The position numbers were made by a program, and so were the translations under genes. From positions 62,001 to 126,000 of the forward strand of contig JAFKKN010000004.1 of the NCBI GenBank assembly GCA_017305535.1: DNA of 64,000 nucleotides, given 5' to 3'. Positions 36,511 to 45,005 of the stretch are shown one piece after another. Numbering within the stretch: position 1 is the first letter of the stretch; each line of letters opens with the position of its first letter. The notes below the pieces were generated by a model. That model searched no databases and had not been told where the DNA came from. It worked only from the letters and a program-made list of their open reading frames with translations. This DNA comes from Hyphomicrobiales bacterium. Lineage in GTDB: Bacteria > Pseudomonadota > Alphaproteobacteria > Rhizobiales > Xanthobacteraceae.

Positions 36511-37533
36511 ATGAGCACCATTCAAGAATCCGCCGCCGAGACTCAAGCCGCGACCGTCGACGCACCGCCCAAGAAGGCCATGGGCCTGGGACGTACGGCA
36601 TCATGGGTGATGCTGATCGCCTTCCTTATCCTGCCGCTGCTCGTCAAAAACTTCGTCATCTTCCAGGTGACGATGGTTCTGATCTACGGCATCGCCGTGC
36701 TGGCACTCAACATCCTCACCGGCGGCAGCGGCCAGTTCTCGCTCGGTCAGAGCGCGTTCTACGCCATCGGCGCTTATGCCGCCGCGATCCTGATCGAGCA
36801 CGGCGGCGTCAATTATGCCCTGACGCTACCGGCCGCCGGCATCATCTGCTTCATTGTTGGCTTCCTGTTCGGTTTCCCGGCATTGCGGTTGTCCGGCATC
36901 TACCTGGCGCTGGCGACCTACGCCTTCGCCGTGGCAATGCCGCAACTGCTGAAGCTCGGCGTGATCGAGCATTGGACTGGTGGCGTCCAGGGCCTGGTGG
37001 TGACCAAGCCCGACGCGCCATTCGGCCTGCCGATGTCGCAGGACATGTGGCTGTATTACTTCACGCTGGCGGTTTCGATCGCGATCTACCTCGCCTCGGT
37101 CAACCTGCTGAAGTCACGCTCAGGCCGCGCGATGATGGCGATCCGCGATAACGAGATCGCTGCCTCCGCAATGGGCGTCGACCTCTCGATCTACAAGACG
37201 CTGGCATTCGGCGTCAGCGCCGGTATCACCGGCGTCGCCGGTGCGCTCGGCGCCATCGCGGTGCAGTTCGTTGCGCCGGACAGCTACACCTTTACATTGG
37301 CTATCGCGCTGTTCCTCGGCATGGTGGTCGGTGGTGTCGGCTGGCTCCCGGGTTCGCTGGCAGGCGCCGCCTTCATCGTGTTCGTTCCGAACATCGCCGA
37401 GGGCATTTCGAAGGGGCTCTCCGGCGCCTTCTTCGGCGTGCTGCTGTTCGCGGTGATCTACCTGGTGCCGCATGGTGCCCGGCAGGCGGCGATTTATGCC
37501 GAAACCCTGTTTAACAAACTCAGAAGGAGCTAA
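36511..37533 (+). CDS. livM: LIV-type ABC transporter permease
   Basis: 340 residues. About 30 residues of polar N-terminus (Ala/Thr/Glu-rich) precede the membrane domain. LNILTGGSGQFSLGQSAFYA and the EAA-like loop MMAIRDNEIAASAMGVDLS are diagnostic. Second permease subunit of the cluster transporter, followed after 6 bp by the first binding protein. Confidence 0.93.
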   Translation: MSTIQESAAETQAATVDAPPKKAMGLGRTASWVMLIAFLILPLLVKNFVIFQVTMVLIYGIAVLALNILTGGSGQFSLGQSAFYAIGAYAAAILIEHGGVNYALTLPAAGIICFIVGFLFGFPALRLSGIYLALATYAFAVAMPQLLKLGVIEHWTGGVQGLVVTKPDAPFGLPMSQDMWLYYFTLAVSIAIYLASVNLLKSRSGRAMMAIRDNEIAASAMGVDLSIYKTLAFGVSAGITGVAGALGAIAVQFVAPDSYTFTLAIALFLGMVVGGVGWLPGSLAGAAFIVFVPNIAEGISKGLSGAFFGVLLFAVIYLVPHGARQAAIYAETLFNKLRRS

Positions 37534-37539
37534 GGGGGA

Positions 37540-38772
37540 ATGACTTTTCGACAAAAATTAAGAATCGCCACGTTTTCAACGGCGATCATGGCTTTTGCTG
37601 CGACCGGCGGCAGCGCTCTCGCCCAGAAGAAATACGACACGGGCGCGAGCGACACGGAGATCAAGATCGGCAACATCATGCCGTATAGTGGTCCCGCGTC
37701 CTCCTACGGCATCATCGGCAAGACCGAAGCGGCCTACTTCCAGATGATCAACGAGCAGGGCGGCATCAACGGGCGCAAGGTGAACTTCATCTCCTACGAC
37801 GACGCCTACAGTCCGCCCAAGGCGGTGGAGCACACCCGCAAGCTGGTCGAGAGCGACGAGGTGCTGGTGGTGTTCAACCCCTTGGGAACGCCTTCCAACA
37901 CGGCGATCCAGAAGTATCTGAACGCCAAGAAGGTGCCGCAACTGTTCGTCGCCACCGGCGCGGCGAAGTGGAACGACCCGACGCACTTCCCCTGGACCAT
38001 GGGCTGGCAGCCCAACTACCAGGACGAAGCCCGCATCTACGCCAAGTATCTGCTGAAGGAAAAGCCCGACGCCAAGGTGGCGGTGCTCTATCAGAACGAC
38101 GACTTCGGCAAGGACTACGTCAAGGGCTTCAAGGAAGGTCTCGGCGACAAGGCAAAGTCGATGATCGTCATCGAGGAGAGCTACGAAATCTCCGAGCCGA
38201 CGATCGACTCGCACATCGTCAAGATCAAGGCCAGCGGCGCCGATACGCTGATGGACTTCACCACGCCGAAATTCGCCGCGCAGACCATCAAGAAGAACGG
38301 CGAACTGAACTGGAAGCCGCTGCATATCGTCACCAACGTCAGCATCTCGGTCGGCGCAGTGATGAAGCCCGCGGGCTTCGAACATGGCCAGGGCGTGCTG
38401 TCGGCCGCTTACCTCAAGGACGGCGCCGACCCGCAGTGGAACGACGATCCGGGCATGAAGAAGTGGATTGCCTTCGTCGACAAGTACATGGCTGGCTCCA
38501 ACAAGGCCGACAGCGGTCTCGTCTTCGGCTATGGCGTGGCACAGACCCTGCACAAGGTGCTGGAGATGGCCGGCGACAACCTCACGCGTGAAAACGTGAT
38601 GAAGCAAGCCGCCAGCCTGAAGGACTTCCAGACCGACGTGGCTCTGCCGGGCATCACGCTCAACACCAGCGCGACGGATTTCGCTCCGTTCCAGCAGGTG
38701 CGGATGATGCGCTTCAAGGGCGAGAAGTGGGAGCTGTTCGGCGACATCATCAGCAGCGATGGCGGTCACTGA
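37540..38772 (+). CDS. Periplasmic substrate-binding protein 1 (LIV family)
   Basis: 410 residues. Signal peptide 1-29 (cut at ALA-Q), then QKKYDTGASDTEIKIGNIMP, GGINGRKVNFISYDD and the two-lobed type I binding-protein fold. AAGGGGG precedes the ATG at 37540, 6 bp after livM. First of three consecutive paralogues. Such proteins beside aromatic or dicarboxylate genes usually bind those acids, not amino acids. The exact ligand is not readable. Confidence 0.9.
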   Translation: MTFRQKLRIATFSTAIMAFAATGGSALAQKKYDTGASDTEIKIGNIMPYSGPASSYGIIGKTEAAYFQMINEQGGINGRKVNFISYDDAYSPPKAVEHTRKLVESDEVLVVFNPLGTPSNTAIQKYLNAKKVPQLFVATGAAKWNDPTHFPWTMGWQPNYQDEARIYAKYLLKEKPDAKVAVLYQNDDFGKDYVKGFKEGLGDKAKSMIVIEESYEISEPTIDSHIVKIKASGADTLMDFTTPKFAAQTIKKNGELNWKPLHIVTNVSISVGAVMKPAGFEHGQGVLSAAYLKDGADPQWNDDPGMKKWIAFVDKYMAGSNKADSGLVFGYGVAQTLHKVLEMAGDNLTRENVMKQAASLKDFQTDVALPGITLNTSATDFAPFQQVRMMRFKGEKWELFGDIISSDGGH

Positions 38773-38804
38773 TCGGCGCAATCCGTCCCTGTTCAACATG
38801 ACCC

Positions 38805-38843
38805 GCGGCCTCGCCCCTCCCCGGGGCGGGGCCGCCCCTCTTT
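38805..38843 (+). terminator. Terminator-like hairpin after binding protein 1
   Basis: 13-bp stem GCGGCCTCGCCCC/GGGGCGGGGCCGC (one U-G pair), then a weak T-run (TCTTT). Probably partial termination before binding protein 2. Confidence 0.65.
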
Positions 38844-38868
38844 AAAAAGCCAAAACAGTGAGGAAACC

Positions 38869-40098
38869 ATGTCGAGACGACCATCCTTTGCCATCTCCAC
38901 GTTCGCGACGGCTGCGCTGGCGCTTGCCGTGTCCGGCGGCCATGCGCTGGCGCAAAAAAAGTACGACACCGGCGCCACCGACACCGAAATCAAGATCGGC
39001 AACATTGTGCCCTATAGCGGCCCGGCCTCGGCCTACGGTGTGGTTGGCAAGGCCATGGGCGCCGTGTTCCAGCGCGTCAACGACGCCGGCGGCATCAACG
39101 GCCGCAAGGTCAATTTCATTTCCTATGACGACGCCTACAGCCCGCCCAAGGCGGTGGAGCAGGTGCGCAAACTGGTCGAGAGCGACGAGGTGTTGCTGAC
39201 CTTCGGCGTGCTGGGCACGCCGTCCAACTCGGCAATCCAGAAGTATCTCAACGCCAAGAAAGTGCCGCAGCTTTTCCTTGCCACCGGTGCGACCAAGTGG
39301 GACGACCCGAAGCACTTCCCCTGGACCATGGGCTGGCTGCCGAGCTATCAGGCCGAAGGAAATATTTATGCCAAGTATCTGCTGAAGGATCATCCCGGCA
39401 AGAAGATCGCGATTCTCTACCAGAACGACGACTTCGGCAAAGACTACCTGAAAGGCATCAAGGACGGCCTCGGCGACAAGGCATCGAACATCGTCATCGA
39501 GGAAAGCTACGAGCTGTCCGAGCCGACCATCGACACGCACATCGTCAAGATGAAGGCGCAGAATCCTGACGTGATGGTCTATTTCACCACGCCGAAGTTT
39601 GGCGCGCAGGCTCTGAAGAAGGTCGGTGAACTGGCCTGGAAGCCGGTGCAGATCATCGCCAACGTCAGCGCCTCGACCGCGACCGTGATGAAGCCCGCCG
39701 GCTTCGAGAATGCGCAAGGCGTGATTTCCGCCGCCTACGCCAAGGATGCCAGCGACCCACAGTGGAAGGACGACGCCGGCATGAAGGACTTCGACAGCCT
39801 GCTGGCGAAGTACCTGCCCGACACCAACCGCGTCGATAGTTCGGCGATGACCGGCTACAACATGGCGCTGACCATGGTGGCCCTGCTCAAGAACTGCGGC
39901 GACGACCTCACCCGCGCCAACGTCATGAAGCAGGCGGCAAACCTCAAGGATCTCGAAATCGCCGGCCTGCTGCCGGGCATCAAGATCAATACCAGCCCGA
40001 CCGATTTCGCGCCGATCAGCCAATTGCAGTTGATGCGGTTCGACAATGGCCGCTGGCAGTTGTTCGGTGACGTCATTAGCAGCGACGGCGGCAAATGA
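38869..40098 (+). CDS. Periplasmic substrate-binding protein 2 (LIV family)
   Basis: 409 residues, close paralogue of the neighbours, with signal peptide 1-28 and mature start QKKYDTGATDTEIKIG. Shared landmarks: YDDAYSPPKAVEQVRKLVES, FPWTMGWLPSYQ, YQNDDFGKDYLKG. It diverges at ligand-facing loops (EVLLTFGVLG versus EVLVVFNPLG in protein 1), which suggests a different ligand preference. Confidence 0.9.
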   Translation: MSRRPSFAISTFATAALALAVSGGHALAQKKYDTGATDTEIKIGNIVPYSGPASAYGVVGKAMGAVFQRVNDAGGINGRKVNFISYDDAYSPPKAVEQVRKLVESDEVLLTFGVLGTPSNSAIQKYLNAKKVPQLFLATGATKWDDPKHFPWTMGWLPSYQAEGNIYAKYLLKDHPGKKIAILYQNDDFGKDYLKGIKDGLGDKASNIVIEESYELSEPTIDTHIVKMKAQNPDVMVYFTTPKFGAQALKKVGELAWKPVQIIANVSASTATVMKPAGFENAQGVISAAYAKDASDPQWKDDAGMKDFDSLLAKYLPDTNRVDSSAMTGYNMALTMVALLKNCGDDLTRANVMKQAANLKDLEIAGLLPGIKINTSPTDFAPISQLQLMRFDNGRWQLFGDVISSDGGK

Positions 40099-40129
40099 TC
40101 TGACCGTCTCCATATACGAGGCCAGCCGC

Positions 40130-40163
40130 GGCCTCGCTCCTCCGGGAGCGAGGCCGTTCTTTT
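40130..40163 (+). terminator. Rho-independent terminator after binding protein 2
   Basis: Perfect 11-bp stem GGCCTCGCTCC/GGAGCGAGGCC with loop TCCG, followed by GTTCTTTT. Confidence 0.88.
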
Positions 40164-40335
40164 GTGATGCAGCACTACCGTATCGCAGCGCCGCAAACGG
40201 TTTCGTGACTGCGCATCGCGGCGCACATACAGGATTTCTTGTTGCCGAACTTCGCGTGCGGGCGTTGAATATCGGCGAGGCCAACGCGCCTCCAATAAAA
40301 ACACGACACATCATCACCACAGAGGGAGGTTCGAC

Positions 40336-41565
40336 ATGCCCGTTATCAAACGGCCGGCAGCGGTGATTTCGGCTGCCTTGATTGTTCTCGCGACCGCCAG
40401 CACCGCCGCATTCGCCCAGAAGAAATACGACACCGGCGCAAGTGATACCGAAATCAAGATCGGCAACATCATGCCCTACAGCGGACCGGCATCCGCCTAT
40501 GGCGTGATCGGCAAGACCGAGGCCGCTTACTTCAAGATGATCAACGATCAGGGCGGCATCAACGGCCGCAAGATCAACTTTATCTCCTACGACGACGCCT
40601 ACAGTCCGCCGAAAACCGTCGAGCAGGCTCGCAAGCTGGTAGAAAGCGACGAGGTGCTGTTCATCTTCAATTCGCTGGGCACGCCGCCGAACTCGGCGAT
40701 CCACAAATACATGAACGCCAAGAAGGTGCCGCAACTGTTCGTCGCCACCGGCGCGACCAAGTGGAACGACGCCAAGGACTTCCCCTGGACCATGGGTTGG
40801 CAGCCCAGCTACCAGAGCGAAACGCGGATCTACGCCAAGTACATTCTGCAACACATGCCGAACGCCAAGATCGCCGTGCTGTATCAGAACGACGACTACG
40901 GCAAGGACTACCTGAAGGGATTGCTCGACGGCCTCGGCGCCAAAGCCAAGACCATGATCATCGCCCAGGACAGCTACGAACTCTCAGAGCCGACGATCGA
41001 TTCCCATATCGTCAGCCTGAAAGCGTCCGGCGCCGACGTGTTCATGAACATCACCACGCCGAAATTCGCCGCGCAGGCGATCAAGAAGATGGCGGAGATC
41101 GGCTGGAAGCCGACACACTTCCTCAACAACGTCAGCGCCTCGATCGGCAGCGTCATCAAGCCGGCCGGCTACGAGAATTCGCAGGATATCATCTCCGCCA
41201 CCTACCTGATGGATGCCGCCGACCCGCAATGGAAGGACAATCCGGGCATGAAGGCGTTCGACGATTTCCTCGCCAAGCAATTCCCGGAAGGCAACCGGCT
41301 CGATGGCGGCGTCATGGTCGGCTACAACGTAGCCCAAACCATGGTTCAGGTGCTCAAGCAATGCGGCGATAACCTGACCCGCGCCAACGTGATGAAACAG
41401 GCGGCAAGCCTGAAGGATTACACGTCGACCAATCTCCTGCCGGGCATCAAGATCAACACCAGCGCCAACGATTTCGCGCCGATCGAACAGTTGCAGCTGA
41501 TGCGGTTCAAAGGCCAGCAATGGGTGCTGTTCGGCGACATCATCAGCGGCGAGATCGGCGGATAG
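40336..41565 (+). CDS. Periplasmic substrate-binding protein 3 (LIV family)
   Basis: 409 residues, third paralogue. Signal peptide 1-27, mature start QKKYDTGASDTEIKIG. EVLFIFNSLGTPPNSA at the ligand-facing region differs again from the other two. A 237-bp gap with a terminator separates it from protein 2, so it may have its own promoter; GAGGGAGG precedes the ATG. Membership in the same transporter is inferred from similarity and position. Confidence 0.9.
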   Translation: MPVIKRPAAVISAALIVLATASTAAFAQKKYDTGASDTEIKIGNIMPYSGPASAYGVIGKTEAAYFKMINDQGGINGRKINFISYDDAYSPPKTVEQARKLVESDEVLFIFNSLGTPPNSAIHKYMNAKKVPQLFVATGATKWNDAKDFPWTMGWQPSYQSETRIYAKYILQHMPNAKIAVLYQNDDYGKDYLKGLLDGLGAKAKTMIIAQDSYELSEPTIDSHIVSLKASGADVFMNITTPKFAAQAIKKMAEIGWKPTHFLNNVSASIGSVIKPAGYENSQDIISATYLMDAADPQWKDNPGMKAFDDFLAKQFPEGNRLDGGVMVGYNVAQTMVQVLKQCGDNLTRANVMKQAASLKDYTSTNLLPGIKINTSANDFAPIEQLQLMRFKGQQWVLFGDIISGEIGG

Positions 41566-41589
41566 TTTGGGATGAGGTTTGGCGACGGC

Positions 41590-41677
41590 GTCATCCTGAG
41601 GTGCGAGCGTAAGCGAGCCTCGAAGGGTCGCCGTCGCCCCTCGAGGGCCGCTGAAGCAGCCACCTCAGGGGGACGAC
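41590..41677. repeat. Palindromic repeat, family C (GTCATCCTGAGG)
   Basis: GTCATCCTGAGGTGCGAGC ... CCTCGAAGG ... CCACCTCAGGG. The same family recurs at 58825-58918. Between binding protein 3 and its terminator. Confidence 0.75.
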
Positions 41678-41744
41678 TTCCGATCCAGTCTCATCCATCC
41701 TGTTTTGGCTGACGTCGCTATCTACTCCGCTACGAAATGGAAAG

Positions 41745-41770
41745 CCCTCGCACCGCGAGGGTTTTCTTTT
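41745..41770 (+). terminator. Rho-independent terminator
   Basis: CCCTCGC-ACC-GCGAGGG followed by TTTTCTTTT. Closes the transporter cluster. Confidence 0.9.
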
Positions 41771-41830
41771 GATGCGATCGGATGGATAACCGGTGACCCG
41801 CCTTGACCTGTTCAGCGAGCCCGCAGCGCC

Positions 41831-43111
41831 ATGACCGACCGACGCGCCCTTCTCCGTTCCATCTTCGATGCCGCCGTCGCCGCCGCGCATCCGGACTCGA
41901 TCATGGCCCGGCATCTGCCGCCGCCGCCAAACGGCCGCGTGATCGTGCTCGCCGCCGGCAAGGGCGCCGCCGCAATGGCCGCCGCCGCCGAGCGGCATTA
42001 CCTCGACGATATCGGCCTTGCGCCCGAGCGCCTCGCCGGCATCGCCACCACGCGGCACGGCCACGGCGTCCCGACCCGCCGCGTCAAGGTGATCGAGGCC
42101 GGCCATCCGGTACCCGACGAAGCCGGCCTCATGGCGGCCGATGAAACGCTGGCGCTTGCCGCGACCGCCACCGCCGACGATCTGTTGCTGGTGTTGATCT
42201 CCGGCGGTGGTTCCGCCAACTGGATCGCGCCGGCGGATGGCGTCACCTTCGCACAGAAGCAGCAGGTCAACCGCGCGCTGCTGCGCTCCGGCGCGCCGAT
42301 CGGTGAGATCAATGCGGTGCGGAAACATCTCTCGCGGATCAAAGGCGGCCGCCTCGCCGCCGCCGGACATAACGCGCAAATCGTGACCCTGGCGATTTCC
42401 GACGTCCCCCATGACGATCCCGCCGCCATCGCTTCCGGCCCCACGGTCCCGGACCCGACGACGCTGGCCGATGCGCGCGCCATCATCACCCGCTACGACC
42501 TCGCGCTCGACGACGCGGTGCGCCGCGCGCTCGACGATCCGCGCAACGAAAGCCGCAAGCCGGGCGACGCTGTTTTCGCCCGCGCCCGCTTCGAACTCAT
42601 CGGCCGACCTCGGGATTCGCTCGACGCCGCGGTGCAGGTTGCGCGCGACGCCGGCTACGAGGTGATCGACCTTGGCGCCGATCTCGAAGGCGAGGCTCGC
42701 GACGTCGCGGCATCGCACGCGGCGATGGCAAAACAGGCGCGCGCCGAGGGCAAACGCGTTGCCATCGTCTCCGGTGGCGAACTCACGGTCACCGTGCGCG
42801 GCAAGGGACGCGGCGGTCCCAACCAGGAATACGCATTGTCGCTGGCGCAGCATCTCGCCGGCATGGAGGGTATCTCAGCAATTGCCGCTGACACCGACGG
42901 CGCCGATGGCGGCGCCGGCAGCGCCACCGATCCGGCCGGCGCGATGATCGATGCGCACACTTTCGCGGCGATGGCCGCGAAAAAACTCGATCCCGCCGTC
43001 TATCTCGCCGACAACGACGCCACGGCGTTCTTCGAAGCAACGGGCGATCTTCTGACAACCGGCCCGACGCTCACCAACGTCAACGACGTGCGGGTGATCT
43101 TGGTCGATTGA
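41831..43111 (+). CDS. ttuD: Glycerate 2-kinase (MOFRL family)
   Basis: Phosphorylates glycerate to 2-phosphoglycerate. 426 residues, two-domain GckA/TtuD type: N-terminal DUF4147 part with VLAAGKGAAAMA and VLISGGGSAN, C-terminal MOFRL part with KGRGGPNQEYALSLA and the aspartate-rich TDGADGGAG. It converges with a marR gene. Family members sit in tartrate, glyoxylate/serine or glycolate routes. No such genes lie here. Confidence 0.93.
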   Translation: MTDRRALLRSIFDAAVAAAHPDSIMARHLPPPPNGRVIVLAAGKGAAAMAAAAERHYLDDIGLAPERLAGIATTRHGHGVPTRRVKVIEAGHPVPDEAGLMAADETLALAATATADDLLLVLISGGGSANWIAPADGVTFAQKQQVNRALLRSGAPIGEINAVRKHLSRIKGGRLAAAGHNAQIVTLAISDVPHDDPAAIASGPTVPDPTTLADARAIITRYDLALDDAVRRALDDPRNESRKPGDAVFARARFELIGRPRDSLDAAVQVARDAGYEVIDLGADLEGEARDVAASHAAMAKQARAEGKRVAIVSGGELTVTVRGKGRGGPNQEYALSLAQHLAGMEGISAIAADTDGADGGAGSATDPAGAMIDAHTFAAMAAKKLDPAVYLADNDATAFFEATGDLLTTGPTLTNVNDVRVILVD

Positions 43112-43157
43112 TTGCGAACGGCGCAATCATTCTAGGCGAGATGCACGACTGACGAAT

Positions 43158-43247
43158 CGTCATGGCCGAGCTTGTCCCGGCCATCCACGTCTTTTGAACT
43201 TGCGCACCTTCAACACGTGGATGCCCGGCACAGGGCCGGGCATGACG
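43158..43247. repeat. Palindromic repeat, family A
   Basis: CGTCATGGCCGAGCTTGTCC ... GCCCGGCACAGGGCCGGGC ... CATGACG, between the convergent glycerate-kinase and marR genes. Confidence 0.75.
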
Positions 43248-43270
43248 AATCAGAATGAACGCATCTCGTT

Positions 43271-43786
43271 TTAAAAATCCCGCGCCAATGTCGCCAGCAT
43301 CCCCAGCAGCGCGGCGCGATTGGCGGGACCGAGCACCTCGTTGAGGCGCGCCTCGTGTTTGGTCGCCACCAGCTTCTTGGCGCGCGCCAGAATGGTGCGG
43401 CCGTTGTCGGTCAGCATCAGGATATGCGAGCGGCGATCGTTGGCGGAGCGGACGCGGACGCACAATTCGCGACTCTCGAGACTGTCGAGCATCGCGACGA
43501 AATTCGGCCGCAGGATTCCCAGCGTGTTGGCGATCTCGGTCTGATTGCGGCCGGGATTGCGGTCGATCAACAGCAGTACCGAGAACTGTGCCGGTGTCAG
43601 GTTCAGGGAGGCGACGCAGCGGATGAAATCGTCGAATATCCTGAGTTGCGCCCGCTTCAGCGAGTAGCCGAGCAGCTCGGACAGTTCGCCCATCTTGATC
43701 TGGCCGGCTTCCTCGTGGTCGTCGACCACGTCACCGGCCTTGCCCGGCTTCGAAGCATTCAGTTCGGCTGCTCTCGATCCGGTCAT
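43271..43786 (-). CDS. MarR-family regulator, probable phenylpropanoid repressor
   Basis: 171 residues from an ATG at 43786 with GGAG upstream. Winged helix: LTPAQFSVLLLIDRNPGRNQ, IANTLGILRPNFVAMLDSLE, wing DRRSHILMLTDNG. Divergent from livH of the second transporter. From memory, the Rhodopseudomonas p-coumarate locus has the same order with the MarR repressor CouR, which responds to p-coumaroyl-CoA. By position this is its counterpart. The inverted repeat at 43856-43868 in front of it recurs before the hydratase and TRAP genes. Confidence 0.88.
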   Translation of the reverse strand: MTGSRAAELNASKPGKAGDVVDDHEEAGQIKMGELSELLGYSLKRAQLRIFDDFIRCVASLNLTPAQFSVLLLIDRNPGRNQTEIANTLGILRPNFVAMLDSLESRELCVRVRSANDRRSHILMLTDNGRTILARAKKLVATKHEARLNEVLGPANRAALLGMLATLARDF

Positions 43787-43855
43787 GGCTTCGCTCCGCT
43801 CCGGCGGCGCCTTGGAATAACCCGGCAGGGATTCGGCGCACTTGAGATTATATTC

Positions 43856-43868
43856 AATAATCGTTATT
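43856..43868. promoter_or_regulatory. Candidate MarR operator 1
   Basis: AATAA-TCG-TTATT, extending imperfectly to 6-bp half-sites (CAATAA/TTATTA). It lies 70 bp before the marR start and about 97 bp before livH. Same architecture (6-N3-6, TA-rich) as sites at 52553 and 56606. Confidence 0.55.
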
Positions 43869-43964
43869 AATCATACCAAATAGTCACGGCAGATTTCAAC
43901 TGCCGCTTCCGCTTGCCGGTGGACCGAATCCACGGCAAATGCGGTGCTGGAGGGGGGCCCGGCC

Positions 43965-45005
43965 TTGAACACGACGATCCTGCTGTTCCTGCTTCAGGAC
44001 GGCATCACCAATGGCGCCGTCTATGCCCTGCTCGGGCTGGCGATGGTGCTGGTCTTCGCGGTCACCCGCGTCATCCTGATCCCGCAAGGCGAATTTGTGG
44101 CCTATGGCGCCCTGACTTACGCCACCTTGGCCACTGGCCAAATCCCGGGCACGGCGATGCTCGCGGTGGTGATGGGGCTGGTTGCCTTCGCCTTCGACCT
44201 GTTCGCAGCGCGCAAGGCGTTTCGCCCCAAGGTGATTTTGCGCGCGGTCGCGGTCGATATCGTATTTCCAGTCGTTGTGCTCGCCCTGACGTGGGGATTG
44301 GCCGGTCGCACCAACGCCATTCCGGTCAACATCGCGCTATCGCTCTTGATCGTTGCCGCCATCGGCCTGTTTCTCTATCGCATCGCATTCCAGCCGATCG
44401 CCCATACCTCGGTGCTGGTGCTGCTGATTGCCTCCGTCGGTGCACATCTCGCGCTGGAAGGTTTCGGCCTGATCTTCTTCGGCGCCGAGGGTCTGCGCGG
44501 CCCGGCCATCTCCAATGCGATGATCACCATCGGCCAGTTGCAGATCACCGGCCAGAGCCTCGCGGTCTACGGCATCACCATCGCACTGATCGTGGCGCTG
44601 TGGCTGTTCTTCGACTTCACGCTGTACGGCAAAGCGCTGCGCGCGACCGCCGTGAACCGGCTGGGCGCGCGGTTGGTCGGCATCCGCACCTCGCTGTCGG
44701 GACAGATGGCGTTCCTGCTCGCCTCGGTGATCGGCGCGATCTCCGGCATCCTGATCGTGCCCATCACGACGCTCTACTACGACACCGGATTCATCGTCGG
44801 CCTGAAAGGTTTTGTCGCCGCGATCATCGGCGGCCTCATCAGCTATCCGATCACCGCCGCCGCCGCCATCGTGGTTGGCCTGGTCGAGGCGTTCTCGTCG
44901 TTCTACGCCAGCAACTATAAAGAGGTCATCGTCTTCACGCTGATCATTCCGGTCCTCGTCCTGCGCTCGCTCGCCGCGCCCGACGTCGAGGAAGAAAAGG
45001 AGTGA
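43965..45005 (+). CDS. livH: LIV-type ABC transporter permease (second cluster)
   Basis: 346 residues if started at the TTG at 43965, 7 nt after GGAGGGGGG. A GTG at 43944 lies before that Shine-Dalgarno and is less likely. Motifs: [32 protein letters not shown] and the EAA-like loop [17 protein letters not shown]. The 5' domain is longer than in the first-cluster LivH, with extra helices around 70-130. The stop overlaps the next start (TGATG). Confidence 0.9.
   Translation: MNTTILLFLLQDGITNGAVYALLGLAMVLVFAVTRVILIPQGEFVAYGALTYATLATGQIPGTAMLAVVMGLVAFAFDLFAARKAFRPKVILRAVAVDIVFPVVVLALTWGLAGRTNAIPVNIALSLLIVAAIGLFLYRIAFQPIAHTSVLVLLIASVGAHLALEGFGLIFFGAEGLRGPAISNAMITIGQLQITGQSLAVYGITIALIVALWLFFDFTLYGKALRATAVNRLGARLVGIRTSLSGQMAFLLASVIGAISGILIVPITTLYYDTGFIVGLKGFVAAIIGGLISYPITAAAAIVVGLVEAFSSFYASNYKEVIVFTLIIPVLVLRSLAAPDVEEEKE

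Noticed and set aside
38842-40854. Minus-strand frame of 670 codons across binding proteins 2 and 3
   Set aside because: It arises because the two paralogues share frame and composition; it crosses a terminator and two promoters and has no family features.
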